Positions 19,212-28,566 of a stretch of 64,000 bases of DNA are shown one piece after another (positions within the stretch are counted from its first letter, which is position 1; every line of letters begins with the position of its first letter). Under the pieces are notes generated by a model. The model was not told the DNA's origin, ran no database searches, and saw only the letters and a program-made list of their open reading frames with translations. This DNA is from Mycobacterium kubicae. Lineage in GTDB: Bacteria; Actinomycetota; Actinomycetes; Mycobacteriales; Mycobacteriaceae. A program made the position numbers and the translations under genes. The stretch lies in contig NZ_CP065047.1 in the NCBI RefSeq assembly GCF_015689175.1, positions 310,001-374,000 of the forward strand, written 5' to 3'.

Positions 19212-20785
19212 TGACGACCATGACCGGTGTGGCGGTCAGCGCGGCGCGCGGGGTGCTCTCGTCGGGACTGCTCGGTCCGCCCGGCCCGGTGGCGGCCTTG
19301 CGACTGCTCGGCGAGGTGTCCCGAAGTGGCACGAATCTGTACACACTGCTTGCCATGTCGGTGGCGCGCTGGCCGGATCGCACCGCGATCATCGACGACG
19401 ACGGTGCCCTTAGCTACCGCGAACTGCAATTGATGACCGAATCGCTGGCGCGCGAATTGCTCGCCGCCGGAATCGGGCCGGGCCAGCCGGTGGGCATCAT
19501 GTGCCGGAACGGCCGCAATTTCCTCGCCGCGGTCTTCGCCACCGGTCTGGTGGGCGCCGACATCGTGCTGGTCAACACCGAGTTCCGCACCACCGCACTC
19601 GCCGGGGCGCTGAGTGCACACCAGGTGCGAGTCATGTTCTGCGACAACGAGTTCGAAGAGCAGATCGGCGACACCGGTGAACCGGTGCACGTCTTGGATC
19701 CCCAGGCGATCAGGGATCACGGCGGCCGGCGGCCCAAGGTTGCTTCCTCGGGGCGGATCATCCTGCTGACCTCGGGCACCACCGGCGTGCCCAAAGGTGT
19801 GCCGCGCACTCCCCGAATCAGCTCCGGGCTCGGTGTCGGAGTGACGCTGCTGGAACGCACGCGGTTACCGGTCGGGTCGCGAATCGCATTGGCCGTGCCA
19901 ATGTTTCACGGTCTGGGCTTCGGCATCCTCATGCTCGCCGTGGGGCTTGGCGGCACTGTCTTGACGCACCGGCGCTTTGATGCCGAGGCCACCCTCGCGC
20001 AGGCGTCGTTGCAGCGTGCCGACGCCATGAGCGCGGTGCCCATCATGCTGGCCCGCATCCTCGACCTGCCCGAGCGGGTGCGGACCAGGAACCCACTGCC
20101 GGCGTTGCGGGTGGTGATCTCCAGCGGGGACCGGCTCGATCCCAACCTGGCGCGGCGGTTCATGGATGCCTACGGCGATGTCTTGTACAACCTCTACGGT
20201 TCCACCGAAGTGGGCATCGGGTCCCTGGCCACACCGACCGACCTGCGGCAGGCACCCGAAACCGTGGGCAGACCGGTGGCGGGATGTCCGGTGCGGATCT
20301 ACGACCGGCACGGCACTCGGTTGGGTCCGCGAGTGACCGGACGCATCTTCGTCGGAGGTCAGCTCACGTCGCAGGGGTACACCGGCGGCGGCGCCAAAGC
20401 CGTCATCGACGGGATGACGAGCACCGGTGACATGGGCTATCTCGACGAAGCTGGTCGGCTGTACATCGTCGGCCGCGAAGACGACATGATCGTCTCCGGT
20501 GGCGAGAACGTCTACCCGCGCGCCCTGGAGAACGCGCTCGCCGCACATCCCGATGTCGCCGAAAACGCCGTGGTGGGCGTGCCCGACGAGCACTTCGGAA
20601 ACCGGCTGGCGGCCTACGTGGTGACCAGGCCGGGAAGCGCCGTCGACGGGCAAGGGCTGCGAGAATATCTGAAGGGCAAAGTTTCTCGCTTTGAGCAGCC
20701 CAGGGACATCCACGTGGTGGACAGCATTCCCCGCAACCCGGCCGGCAAGGTGCTGCGTCGGGAACTATCGCAACAGCCCCGTTAG
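19211..20785 (+). CDS. Acyl-CoA synthetase (FadD-type adenylating enzyme)
   Basis: 524 residues from the ATG at 19211 that overlaps the SDR stop. The AMP-binding signature is LLTSGTTGVPKGVPR at about residues 180-194. YGSTEVGIGS, STGDMGYLDEAGRLYIVGRED and the C-terminal NPAGKVLRREL with the adenylating Lys follow. It should activate a fatty or related acid to an acyl-CoA. The N-terminal sequence (GGTNLYTLLAM-like SGTNLYTLLAMSVARWPDR) recalls the FadD12 group, but I do not assign a symbol. The 3' end overlaps the convergent ctpI gene by 4 bases. Confidence 0.9.
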   Translation: MTTMTGVAVSAARGVLSSGLLGPPGPVAALRLLGEVSRSGTNLYTLLAMSVARWPDRTAIIDDDGALSYRELQLMTESLARELLAAGIGPGQPVGIMCRNGRNFLAAVFATGLVGADIVLVNTEFRTTALAGALSAHQVRVMFCDNEFEEQIGDTGEPVHVLDPQAIRDHGGRRPKVASSGRIILLTSGTTGVPKGVPRTPRISSGLGVGVTLLERTRLPVGSRIALAVPMFHGLGFGILMLAVGLGGTVLTHRRFDAEATLAQASLQRADAMSAVPIMLARILDLPERVRTRNPLPALRVVISSGDRLDPNLARRFMDAYGDVLYNLYGSTEVGIGSLATPTDLRQAPETVGRPVAGCPVRIYDRHGTRLGPRVTGRIFVGGQLTSQGYTGGGAKAVIDGMTSTGDMGYLDEAGRLYIVGREDDMIVSGGENVYPRALENALAAHPDVAENAVVGVPDEHFGNRLAAYVVTRPGSAVDGQGLREYLKGKVSRFEQPRDIHVVDSIPRNPAGKVLRRELSQQPR

Positions 20786-23700
20786 GAGTCCTGCTCCTCT
20801 TCGGGTTGAACCACGTCGACGGCCTTGGAAAGCCATTGCGGCGCAAGCACCGAGATGGCCGTCGCGCCTGCCGTCGACCCGATCACACCCGTCCACGCGA
20901 CTGGCCCCAGCGGCGTGCAGCCGAAGAACTGGCTGACCACCGGGGTCTGGATGATGCCGACCAGGACGCCGGCGCTGCCCAACGCGGTCGCGACCACCAG
21001 CGGACTGTGCCGCCGGGTCAGCAGTGTCTGAGCCAGCTGGGTGGTCACCAACGCGGTCAAACCCATTGTCGCGGTGCGCCGTTCGGTGCCCGGCGTCCAG
21101 CGTCCGACAGCCCAGGCGGCCGTCGCGCCAGCGGCCGTCACCACGCCACGGTTGACTATCTGACGCATCAGCGGCGCATCGAGTGACGGCGCCGGCGCGG
21201 TCAGCACCTCATGCTGGCGTGCGCGCCGCGCCGCCTCCACGTCTTCATCGCTGACGTCGTCGTCTTCTTCGGGATCCTCGTACTGGGAGGTGACCGCGAC
21301 GGCCAGGGCGGGGAACATGTCGGTGAGCAGGTTCACCAGCAGCAGTTGCCGGGTTCCCACCGGTGCGCGCCCCGCCCCGAACGCGGTGCCGATGATGGTG
21401 AACAGGACCTCACCCACGTTGCCGCCGACCAGGATGGTCACCGCATCGCGGACCCCCGCCCACATGCTGCGGCCCTCCACCAGCGCATCGAGCAGCACAC
21501 CCAGGTCGGCGTCGGTCAAGACGATGTCAGCGGCGCCACGAGCGGCCGACGAGCCACGCCCGCTCACCCCGATGCCCACGTCGGCCATCCGGATCGCCGC
21601 GGCGTCGTTGGCGCCGTCGCCGACCATGGCGGTCACTCGCCCGCACCGCTGCAGCGCCGCGACGATCTGGACTTTCTGTTCGGGGCTGACGCGGGCGAAC
21701 ACCTGAACGTCGCCCGCGATCTTGGCGCACGCGTCTTCGTCGAGGTTGGCCAGTTCTGCCCCGGTGACCACCCGGGCATCCGCGGGTAGGCCCAACTGGC
21801 GGGCGATGGCCCGCGCGGTGATGGGATGGTCACCGGTGATCAGCACGACGTTGCGGTCGGCGTCCAGCAGCGCCTCGATCAGCGGCCGCGCCGAGGCTCG
21901 TGCGGTGTCAGCCAATCCGACGTAACCCAGAAGTTCCAGATCCTGCGCGGCGGCGTCCACGGCTTCCACGTCGGTCTCTTCGTCATCGGAAGTGCCATTG
22001 GGCCAGGCGCGTTGCGCCACGGCCAGCACGCGTAAGCCTTGTTCGGCGAGGTTGTCCACCAGCGCCCCGGCGTGCTGCTGGTCGGCGTCGGGATCGGCAA
22101 ACTTGCACCGCGGCAACACAACTTCCGGAGCGCCCTTGAGCATCAACATCGGTGTCCCATTACCGCCGCTGAGTGAGCCGATCGCGGCGGCGTATCCCCG
22201 ACTCGACTCGAACGGGACTTCGGCGAGCACGGTCCACTCCGAATCAGGCTCTCCGCCACGGGAAGTGGCAGCCGCTGTAACGATCGCCTCGTCGGTGGCG
22301 TGCGCGTGGCCCTGTCCGTCTTGAGGCTGGGTGGACGCACGTGCGGCAGCCCGCAGTACCGCGACGGCCTGCGGATCGGTGGCCTCGGGGTAGGGTCCCA
22401 GCGGCTCGGCGGTGCTCGGCACCGACAACACCACGCGCAGCCGGTTCTCGGTCAGCGTGCCGGTCTTGTCGAAACAGACGGTGTCTACCCGGCCCAGCGC
22501 TTCGATGGTCCGCGGCGAACGCACCAGGACGCCACGCGCCGTGAGGCGTTGGGCGGCGGCGAGTTGGGACAGCGTCGCCACCAGGGGCAGGCCCTCGGGC
22601 ACTGCGGCCACGGCGATGGCTACACCGTCGGCGACGGCTTGGCGCAGCGTCGCGTGCCGCAGCAGTGCCAACGCGGACACCGCGGCACCACCGGCCAGCG
22701 TCAGCGGCAACACCTTGCTGGTCAGCTCGCGCAGCCGCGCTTGCACACCGGCCGAAGTCTCGACGTCGGCCACCGCCGATATGGCGCGGTGGGCGGCGGT
22801 GCCGACACCGGTGGCGACGACGATCGCGCGGGCGCGTCCGGCGACGATCGTGCTGCCCTCGAACAGCATGCTGGACCGGTCGGGATCGTTGACCGCGACG
22901 GGATCCACCTGCTTGTCAACCGGCAACGACTCACCGGTGAGGAAGGACTCGTCGACCTCCAGGTCCTCGGCCACCAACAGCCGGGCATCGGCCGGTACCA
23001 CCTCGGGTGCGGACAAGTCGATGACGTCGCCGGGCCGCAGGGACTTCGCCGACACCGTAGCGGTCCGCGTGGCATGCCGCGCGGCTTCCAACCGGCGCCG
23101 GGTGGTGGCGACGGCGGGCACCACGACTCGGCGCACCAGCTGATCCTGTTCGGCGAACAGTTCGGCCGCGGCGGCCTCGGCCCGTAACCGTTGTATGCCA
23201 CCGGTGATGGCGTTGACCGTCATGACGCCGGCCACCAGGAGCGCGTCGACGTTGCTGCCGACGATCGCCGATGCCGCCGCACCGACGGCCAGGATCGGGG
23301 TCAGCGGGTCGGCCAGTTCATGGCGGGTGGCTTTGGCCAGGCGCCCCACCGTTTCGACCGGCCCACGCAACGGAGCCAGTGCCGGGCTGTAGGACAGGTC
23401 ATCCAGACGGCGCCGCCACGTGGCGGTTCCGGGCTGGACGGCCAACGGGCGAGAGCCCCCGGCCAGCCGTGAGTAGACGATCTCGGGATCCAGCGCGTGC
23501 CAGGCGGTCAGCGGTTGCGGCGTGGGATCGGGCAGCCGCAATACCCGCGTGGCCGACCAGGTGCCGGAGACCAAAGCCGTTGCGGCAGCGGCATTTACCG
23601 GATTGAGCCAACGCTGAAAGCTAGCCGGATTAGTGGACCGATTCTGCTCACCGGTGACCAACAGCAGCCCGGCCAGCGTGGTACCGCCCTGGGCCAGGTG

Positions 23701-25626
23701 CACGGCCGACTCACTGGCCGACCGTGCCACCGGAATCGCCGACAGGATCCGCACCGCCGCGGCGAGGTCGGTGCCGGTAATGATGTCGGCGGTCCACGGC
23801 GTGGCCGCGCGCGGATCATCCAGTGCCACACCGACATCGGCGATGGCCAGCGCGGCCAACGTGTCGGTCGACGCGAAGTCGCGGTGCAAGGCGGTGATCA
23901 GCAAGACCGGACCGCGGTCGCTGCGCAAGTCGCGCACCACTTGCAACAGCGGCGTACCGGGTGGATGTGTGGAACCGACACTGGCGGACAGATCCTCAGT
24001 GCCGGCGACATGGCGTAATACCACCCGGGCGCCCGTGCGATGCGCGGTCTGCAGCAGCGGGATGGCGTAGGGATCGACTTCCCAACCGACGTCGACGCGG
24101 CCCACGCGCTGGCCGTCGACCACCAGGTCGGCGTGCTCCAGCCCCTGCGCCGGCGTTGCCGAAGAGCCTTGCTTACGAATCCATTTCAGCCGCGCACCGG
24201 TGGCGGGTAGTTCGTCGGGGTCGGGCTCGGGTGCTTCTTCACCATGCAGCAGCGCATCGGCAACCTCGTAGACGCGGTCGTCGTCCCAGCCCGGCTCGTC
24301 ACCTTCGGCGTGCAGGACAGCTCGGTGGTCACCACGTAACGCGGCACCGTCGATGACCACCACCTTCACCCGATCGAGGCGGCGCAACGCACCTGGGTCG
24401 AGGACAAGTAACCCGGCGTTGGCCAGACCGCGACCCAGTGTTGCCGCGAACGACTCCCGGCCCAGATGCGCGGCTTTGGGCACTCCGGCCAAGATCGCCT
24501 CAGCGGCCTCGCCGGCACCGCCTCCAGCGAACAACGCGCCGGCGGCGGCAATCACCGAGCCGTTCGCCGCTTGACTGACGTAATCCTCTATCGGCCCGGC
24601 CATAGAACCTTTTTCGGTGTCGATGGCAGCATCGATGGCGCCGTCGACGACGACATGTGAAGTCTCACCTGCCGCCGCGGCGGCCCAACTATGCCGCGGC
24701 GCATGGGATTCCGCGCCGGCCGACGACAGGACCGGGACCACCGGAGCTTGCGGCCGGTTCGGCGAGGCGAGTTCGGGCTCTCGGTCGTGCCAGCGCTGCC
24801 GATGCGCGGTGGCCTCCGAGAGCTGAAGAGTGCGCGAGGCGAGGTTGAGCAGGGGTGTGCCGACGGACTGGCTCAAGCCATACGCCAACGCCGTCGAACC
24901 GCTGAGCGCGATGTCGGTGCCGACCCGGCCAAGCCGGGACTCGAGGACCGACACCACCCGCGGTTGGTAGTTCAGCAGAGCCGCCGCCGCTCGTGCGCTG
25001 CGCGGCGCCACGGGAAGCCGGGTGAACCAACCGGTTACCGCGGCGCCGATCGCGACCACATCCATCGCCGCCGCGGTGAGCGGCACCAAGATCGCCAACG
25101 GGTTTCCCGGGTCGGCGAACGGTGCGGCAAGGGAGGCGGAATCCGGTGCCGGCGGCGAGATGTCGGAAGCCACGGCAACGACGGTGTCGCGCACCTCATC
25201 GACCACCGCGTCCTCGTCGGCGTCGGCGTCCAACTCGACGACCAGCCGGCCAAGCGCGCCCTCGACGTGAGCCGTGGCGACACCGGCGACCCGGCGCACC
25301 GGTTCTTCCACGACGGCCGCGTGTTCGTGCCAACGGAAGAACGGAAGCAAGGGGTCCAGGTCGAAGTGGACCCGCCGCCCACTGTGCCAGCGCACTGGGG
25401 GCGCGATGTGCTCAGCGGATCCATTGGCGCCGTTGTTGGTGCCGAGCACGCGACCCGTCGACCGGGCGGCGGACTGCACCACGGGCGCCACCAACTCGAC
25501 TACCGGGCTGGCGAACGACTGCACCGCGTCGGCAGCACCTGCCGCAGTTTGCACGCCGGTCCGCAAGGCCAGCGTCGCCCCACCGGTGATTCCGCCGACG
25601 ACGTCGGCCACACCCGGAATCTTCAT
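20782..25626 (-). CDS. ctpI: Giant P-type cation ATPase CtpI with a degenerate N-terminal ATPase half
   Basis: 1614 residues, about twice a normal P-type ATPase. The C-terminal half (about residues 770-1614) is complete: actuator TGES at 897-900, membrane motif AVAAVPEGLPLVATL (P2-like, not CPC), FDKTGTLT with Asp1053, MVGDGANDAAAIRMADVGIGV, and a terminal membrane block. The N-terminal half repeats the layout in decayed form: a metal-domain-like fold near residues 95-150, membrane segments, VVVIDGAALRG at about 422-432 where DKTGT should be (Asp426 kept, Lys-Thr-Gly-Thr lost), and a decayed hinge IADVGVALDD. This matches CtpI of M. tuberculosis (about 1630 residues). The ion is unknown; P2 motifs suggest Ca2+, Mg2+ or a similar hard cation. 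Confidence 0.93.
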   Translation of the reverse strand: MKIPGVADVVGGITGGATLALRTGVQTAAGAADAVQSFASPVVELVAPVVQSAARSTGRVLGTNNGANGSAEHIAPPVRWHSGRRVHFDLDPLLPFFRWHEHAAVVEEPVRRVAGVATAHVEGALGRLVVELDADADEDAVVDEVRDTVVAVASDISPPAPDSASLAAPFADPGNPLAILVPLTAAAMDVVAIGAAVTGWFTRLPVAPRSARAAAALLNYQPRVVSVLESRLGRVGTDIALSGSTALAYGLSQSVGTPLLNLASRTLQLSEATAHRQRWHDREPELASPNRPQAPVVPVLSSAGAESHAPRHSWAAAAAGETSHVVVDGAIDAAIDTEKGSMAGPIEDYVSQAANGSVIAAAGALFAGGGAGEAAEAILAGVPKAAHLGRESFAATLGRGLANAGLLVLDPGALRRLDRVKVVVIDGAALRGDHRAVLHAEGDEPGWDDDRVYEVADALLHGEEAPEPDPDELPATGARLKWIRKQGSSATPAQGLEHADLVVDGQRVGRVDVGWEVDPYAIPLLQTAHRTGARVVLRHVAGTEDLSASVGSTHPPGTPLLQVVRDLRSDRGPVLLITALHRDFASTDTLAALAIADVGVALDDPRAATPWTADIITGTDLAAAVRILSAIPVARSASESAVHLAQGGTTLAGLLLVTGEQNRSTNPASFQRWLNPVNAAAATALVSGTWSATRVLRLPDPTPQPLTAWHALDPEIVYSRLAGGSRPLAVQPGTATWRRRLDDLSYSPALAPLRGPVETVGRLAKATRHELADPLTPILAVGAAASAIVGSNVDALLVAGVMTVNAITGGIQRLRAEAAAAELFAEQDQLVRRVVVPAVATTRRRLEAARHATRTATVSAKSLRPGDVIDLSAPEVVPADARLLVAEDLEVDESFLTGESLPVDKQVDPVAVNDPDRSSMLFEGSTIVAGRARAIVVATGVGTAAHRAISAVADVETSAGVQARLRELTSKVLPLTLAGGAAVSALALLRHATLRQAVADGVAIAVAAVPEGLPLVATLSQLAAAQRLTARGVLVRSPRTIEALGRVDTVCFDKTGTLTENRLRVVLSVPSTAEPLGPYPEATDPQAVAVLRAAARASTQPQDGQGHAHATDEAIVTAAATSRGGEPDSEWTVLAEVPFESSRGYAAAIGSLSGGNGTPMLMLKGAPEVVLPRCKFADPDADQQHAGALVDNLAEQGLRVLAVAQRAWPNGTSDDEETDVEAVDAAAQDLELLGYVGLADTARASARPLIEALLDADRNVVLITGDHPITARAIARQLGLPADARVVTGAELANLDEDACAKIAGDVQVFARVSPEQKVQIVAALQRCGRVTAMVGDGANDAAAIRMADVGIGVSGRGSSAARGAADIVLTDADLGVLLDALVEGRSMWAGVRDAVTILVGGNVGEVLFTIIGTAFGAGRAPVGTRQLLLVNLLTDMFPALAVAVTSQYEDPEEDDDVSDEDVEAARRARQHEVLTAPAPSLDAPLMRQIVNRGVVTAAGATAAWAVGRWTPGTERRTATMGLTALVTTQLAQTLLTRRHSPLVVATALGSAGVLVGIIQTPVVSQFFGCTPLGPVAWTGVIGSTAGATAISVLAPQWLSKAVDVVQPEEEQDS

Positions 25627-25629
25627 CCA

Positions 25630-25767
25630 TCACCCTTCACTTGCCTCTACGCGCCAATCCTCCCGGCGTGTAGCAAGCCTGTCCACATGGCGAGCGTGCA
25701 GGGCTGCCGCGCGTCGGTGCCGGTGGTGCTTGACGGTCAGGTGGATCGCCCGAGGATCCCAGACCAT
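25630..25767 (-). CDS. Possible small protein upstream of ctpI
   Basis: A 45-codon frame (MVWDPRAIHLTVKHHRHRR at the start, rich in His and Arg, ending EDWRVEASEG) that stops 3 bases before ctpI starts. The frame is open further upstream, and the translated part just before this ATG (DRLLAASSLLEWVTL) looks protein-like, so the true start may be earlier. M. tuberculosis has a short gene, Rv0108c, in this position, which raises the chance that it is real. Third-codon GC is lower than in neighbouring genes and no ribosome-binding site is seen. Function unknown. Confidence 0.35.
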   Translation of the reverse strand: MVWDPRAIHLTVKHHRHRRAAALHARHVDRLATRREDWRVEASEG

Positions 25768-25840
25768 CAGGGTTACCCATTCGAGCAGCGAAGACGCTGC
25801 GAGAAGTCTGTCAGTGTATTCCTCGCCGCCGGCTTGGCGG

Positions 25841-26794
25841 CTACACGCTGGCGGCCAACCCGAAAGACGTGAACAGCGACGGGTCGAGAAAAACCGTGAT
25901 GGCCGCAATCCCGGTCCCACCTTTGGTGAGGACGTGGATGGAATGGGCTCGCTTGACGTCATCGGCGCTGCGCCGGTACTCGGCCACGGCCGGCTGGCCA
26001 TTGGCGGCAGTTGGAATCATGACGATGTCACCGGCCTTGGCCAGAGCGCGCGCAATGAGGAACCGCAGCACGACGTCTCGGCCCCTGAACCACACCGGCA
26101 CCGGAGGCATTTGCAGCTTCACATCGGCTTGCAGCAGTTCGGTCAGGGCGGCCATGTCCGCGTTTTCGAACGCCGCGCAATAGCGGTCGATCAACTCTCG
26201 GCGCTCGGCGTCATCCGGCTCGGACAGGTCCTCCTCGCGCGGAGCCACTTCGGCGAGACGGGCGCGGGCACGTTGCAGCGAGCTGTTGACGGCCGCGGGA
26301 GTCGTTTCGAGTAGTTCGGCAACTTCGGCCGCGCTGAATTGCACCACGTCACGCAGGATCAGCACGGCACGTTGCCGCGCTGGTAGCTCCTGCAGTGCGG
26401 TCATGACGGCCAGCCGAATACTCTGCCGCGCGGCCGCGGCGGATTCGGGGTTCCGGAAGGTCAAAGCATCAGGTATCGGCTCGAGCCAATCGTGCGACCC
26501 GCCGCCCTCGAGCGGGGTCTCCGGGTCGACGGACGCATCACCTATCCCAGCGGGCAGTACGCGGCGCGCTTGGTTCTGCAGCGCCCGCAGGCACGCGGTC
26601 GTCGCGATGCGATACAGCCACGTCCGTAACGCTGCCCGTTCTTCGAAACCTTCGTACCCGCGCCAGGCCCGCACATACGTCTCCTGGACCAGGTCCTCGG
26701 CGTCGTGCACCGATCCGAGCATGCGGTAGCAATGCGCGATCAATTCGGCGCGAAACGGCGCCGCCTGCTCGATGAAGTCCGCTTGTGCCGGCAC
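25841..26794 (-). CDS. ECF RNA polymerase sigma factor with SnoaL-like C-terminal domain
   Basis: 317 residues from the GTG at 26794, which follows AGGAGC; the open frame extends upstream through the divergent promoter region but without family similarity. Region 2 (LIAHCYRMLGSVHDAEDLVQ, YVRAWRGYEGF) spans about residues 15-75, region 4 (LPARQRAVLILRDVVQFSAAEVAELL) about 135-185. A SnoaL/NTF2-like domain (LIDRYCAAFENADMAALTELL) fills residues 200-317. The layout matches the SigG/SigJ-type ECF group, in which the fused domain takes the place of a separate anti-sigma factor; none is encoded nearby. It is divergent from an SDR-DUF899 pair with a 9+9 inverted repeat in between, so these are probable targets. 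Confidence 0.9.
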   Translation of the reverse strand: MPAQADFIEQAAPFRAELIAHCYRMLGSVHDAEDLVQETYVRAWRGYEGFEERAALRTWLYRIATTACLRALQNQARRVLPAGIGDASVDPETPLEGGGSHDWLEPIPDALTFRNPESAAAARQSIRLAVMTALQELPARQRAVLILRDVVQFSAAEVAELLETTPAAVNSSLQRARARLAEVAPREEDLSEPDDAERRELIDRYCAAFENADMAALTELLQADVKLQMPPVPVWFRGRDVVLRFLIARALAKAGDIVMIPTAANGQPAVAEYRRSADDVKRAHSIHVLTKGGTGIAAITVFLDPSLFTSFGLAASV

Positions 26795-26861
26795 GTCCTG
26801 CTCCTGGTCCGCTGCTCTGAGGGTAGGGCCACCCACTCGTATAGATCGGTTCGGCGACCGA

Positions 26862-26893
26862 AATTCATCGGCTGAGCTGCACAGCGATGAATT
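26862..26893. promoter_or_regulatory. Inverted repeat between sigma factor and SDR
   Basis: AATTCATCG-(14 bases)-CGATGAATT: perfect 9-base arms. A second, smaller palindrome (TTCGG-cga-CCGAA) lies immediately to the left at 26850-26862. Both are in the 150-base divergent gap and may be operator sites, or the larger one a hairpin in the SDR leader. Confidence 0.55.
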
Positions 26894-26944
26894 GCGACGA
26901 CCCGGCGTATCGGTATTGGTGCAAACCCGCAGAGAGGATTGACA

Positions 26945-27727
26945 GTGACCACACTTCCGACCCAGTCTCCCCATCGTCAGGCCGATGGCCTCCTCGACAG
27001 CACGGCTGTCGTCACCGGAGCCGGCCGTGGCTTCGGCCGTGCCATCGCCGCGGCGTTGTCGGCGGCGGGTGCTCATGTTGTCGGCGTCGCCCCCACCGAT
27101 GCTCAGCTTCAGCAGGTGCGCGACGAACTGGGCGACGGCTTCACCGGGGTGGTCGCGGACGCGGCCGACGCGGCCACGGCCGATAGCCTCATCGACCAAT
27201 ACGAACCCCGCACGATTGTGCTGAGCGCCGGCTTGGCGCCGCGGATGGTCCCGTTACCGGCACAGACCTGGGAGTCCTTCAGCGCCAACTGGCATGTGGA
27301 CGTCGCGCAAGCCTTCCACTGGACCCGCCGTGCGCTGCGGCGGCCATTGGCGCCGGGCAGCTCGGTGATCACCATCTCCAGTGGCGCCGCGGTGAACGGA
27401 TCGCCGTTGAGCGGGGGCTACGCGGGGGCCAAGGCCACCGTGCGGTTCATCAGCAGCTACGCCCGGGCGGAATCCCGCCGCGCCGGATTGGGCATCGAAT
27501 TCATCTCAGTGCTCCCTCGGCTGACGCCGGCAACCGATCTGGGTGCCATGGCGGTGGCGGCCTACGCCGAGCGGCAAGGCATCGACGTCGACGCGTTCCT
27601 GCAGTCTGCGGGGCCGGTGCTGTCCGCCGCTCAAGTCGCGCGCAGCGTCGGTGAGATCGCCAGCGGCCTGCACCGCGACAGCGACGCGTACCTCCTGACA
27701 GCGGCCGGTCTCTCACCTCTGGCCTGA
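26945..27727 (+). CDS. SDR family oxidoreductase
   Basis: 260 residues from GTG 26945, placed 7 bases after GAGAGG (a TTG at 26939 is too close to that site). TGAGRGFGRAIAAAL is the cofactor motif, VLSAGLAPRM stands in for the NNAG motif, and ISSGAAVNGSPLSGGYAGAKATV provides Ser and Tyr-x-x-x-Lys. The NNAG block has lost both Asn (LSAG), so it is a divergent member. It starts the rightward operon opposite the ECF sigma gene, 47 bases before the DUF899 gene. Confidence 0.85.
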   Translation: MTTLPTQSPHRQADGLLDSTAVVTGAGRGFGRAIAAALSAAGAHVVGVAPTDAQLQQVRDELGDGFTGVVADAADAATADSLIDQYEPRTIVLSAGLAPRMVPLPAQTWESFSANWHVDVAQAFHWTRRALRRPLAPGSSVITISSGAAVNGSPLSGGYAGAKATVRFISSYARAESRRAGLGIEFISVLPRLTPATDLGAMAVAAYAERQGIDVDAFLQSAGPVLSAAQVARSVGEIASGLHRDSDAYLLTAAGLSPLA

Positions 27728-27774
27728 TCGGCCGCCCGTGCAGTAAACCAACAACAACGGAAGGCGGCATCGCA

Positions 27775-28512
27775 ATGGATAAACCACCGATCGTGTCGGC
27801 ACAGGAGTGGGCCGCAGCGCATCAAGAACTCCTGGTCCGAGAGAAAGAGATGACGCGGGCGCGTGACTCATTGGCGGCCATGCGCCGCCGCATGCCCTGG
27901 CAAGCGGTGACCGACCAATATTTCTTTGACGGACCCGACGGCAGAGTCGACTTGGTGGGGCTGTTCGCCGGTCGGCGCCAACTGATCGTCTACCGCGCCT
28001 TCTTCGAACCAGGCGTGCACGGCTGGCCCGACCACGCGTGCCGGGGTTGCTCGATGATCGCCGACCACGTCGGTCACCTGGCCCACCTCAACGCCCGCGA
28101 CACCACGCTGGTCTTCGCCTCCCGGGCGCCGCAACCCGATATCGAGCGACTCAAGGCGCGGATGGGTTGGCACATGCCGTGGTACACGCTGACCGACAAT
28201 TTCGACACCGACTTCGGGGTCAATGAATGGCACGGGACCAACGCATTCATTCGCGACGGCGACCGTGTCTATCGCACGTACTTCATCAACAACCGTGGCG
28301 ACGAGGCGCTGGGCAACACATGGAGTTTTCTGGATATGACGGCGCTTGGGCGTCAGGAGTTGTGGGAAGACTCGCCTGCGGGTTACCCGCAGACCGAGCC
28401 GTACGAATGGTGGAACTGGCACGACGAATACGGCCAGGAAGAGCCGTCGCGCTGGTTCGGTGAACCGGACCCGAATGATCCCAATGACCAACGACCACCG
28501 CGTCGCGCCTGA
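27775..28512 (+). CDS. DUF899 thioredoxin-like family protein
   Basis: 245 residues. Typical DUF899 phrases are VSAQEWAAAHQELLVREKEMTRARD at the start, LIVYRAFFEPG, HACRGCSMIADHVGHLAHLNARDTTL (CxxC-like CRGC, about residues 88-91), SRAPQPDIERLKARMGWHMPW and a C-terminal WNWHDEYG. The family has a thioredoxin-like fold, but its activity is not established. It is in an operon with the SDR under likely ECF sigma control, which suggests a stress-linked redox role. Confidence 0.87.
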   Translation: MDKPPIVSAQEWAAAHQELLVREKEMTRARDSLAAMRRRMPWQAVTDQYFFDGPDGRVDLVGLFAGRRQLIVYRAFFEPGVHGWPDHACRGCSMIADHVGHLAHLNARDTTLVFASRAPQPDIERLKARMGWHMPWYTLTDNFDTDFGVNEWHGTNAFIRDGDRVYRTYFINNRGDEALGNTWSFLDMTALGRQELWEDSPAGYPQTEPYEWWNWHDEYGQEEPSRWFGEPDPNDPNDQRPPRRA

Positions 28513-28566
28513 TACAAAGGCGATGCCGCGCGGGAGGCGTCCGGCAATCCGGCCCTCGTATTTGCG

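Noticed and set aside
22300..23187. 295-codon plus-strand ORF opposite ctpI, and similar long antisense ORFs
   Set aside because: Typical codon-bias shadows, Gly/Arg/Gln-rich with no domain.
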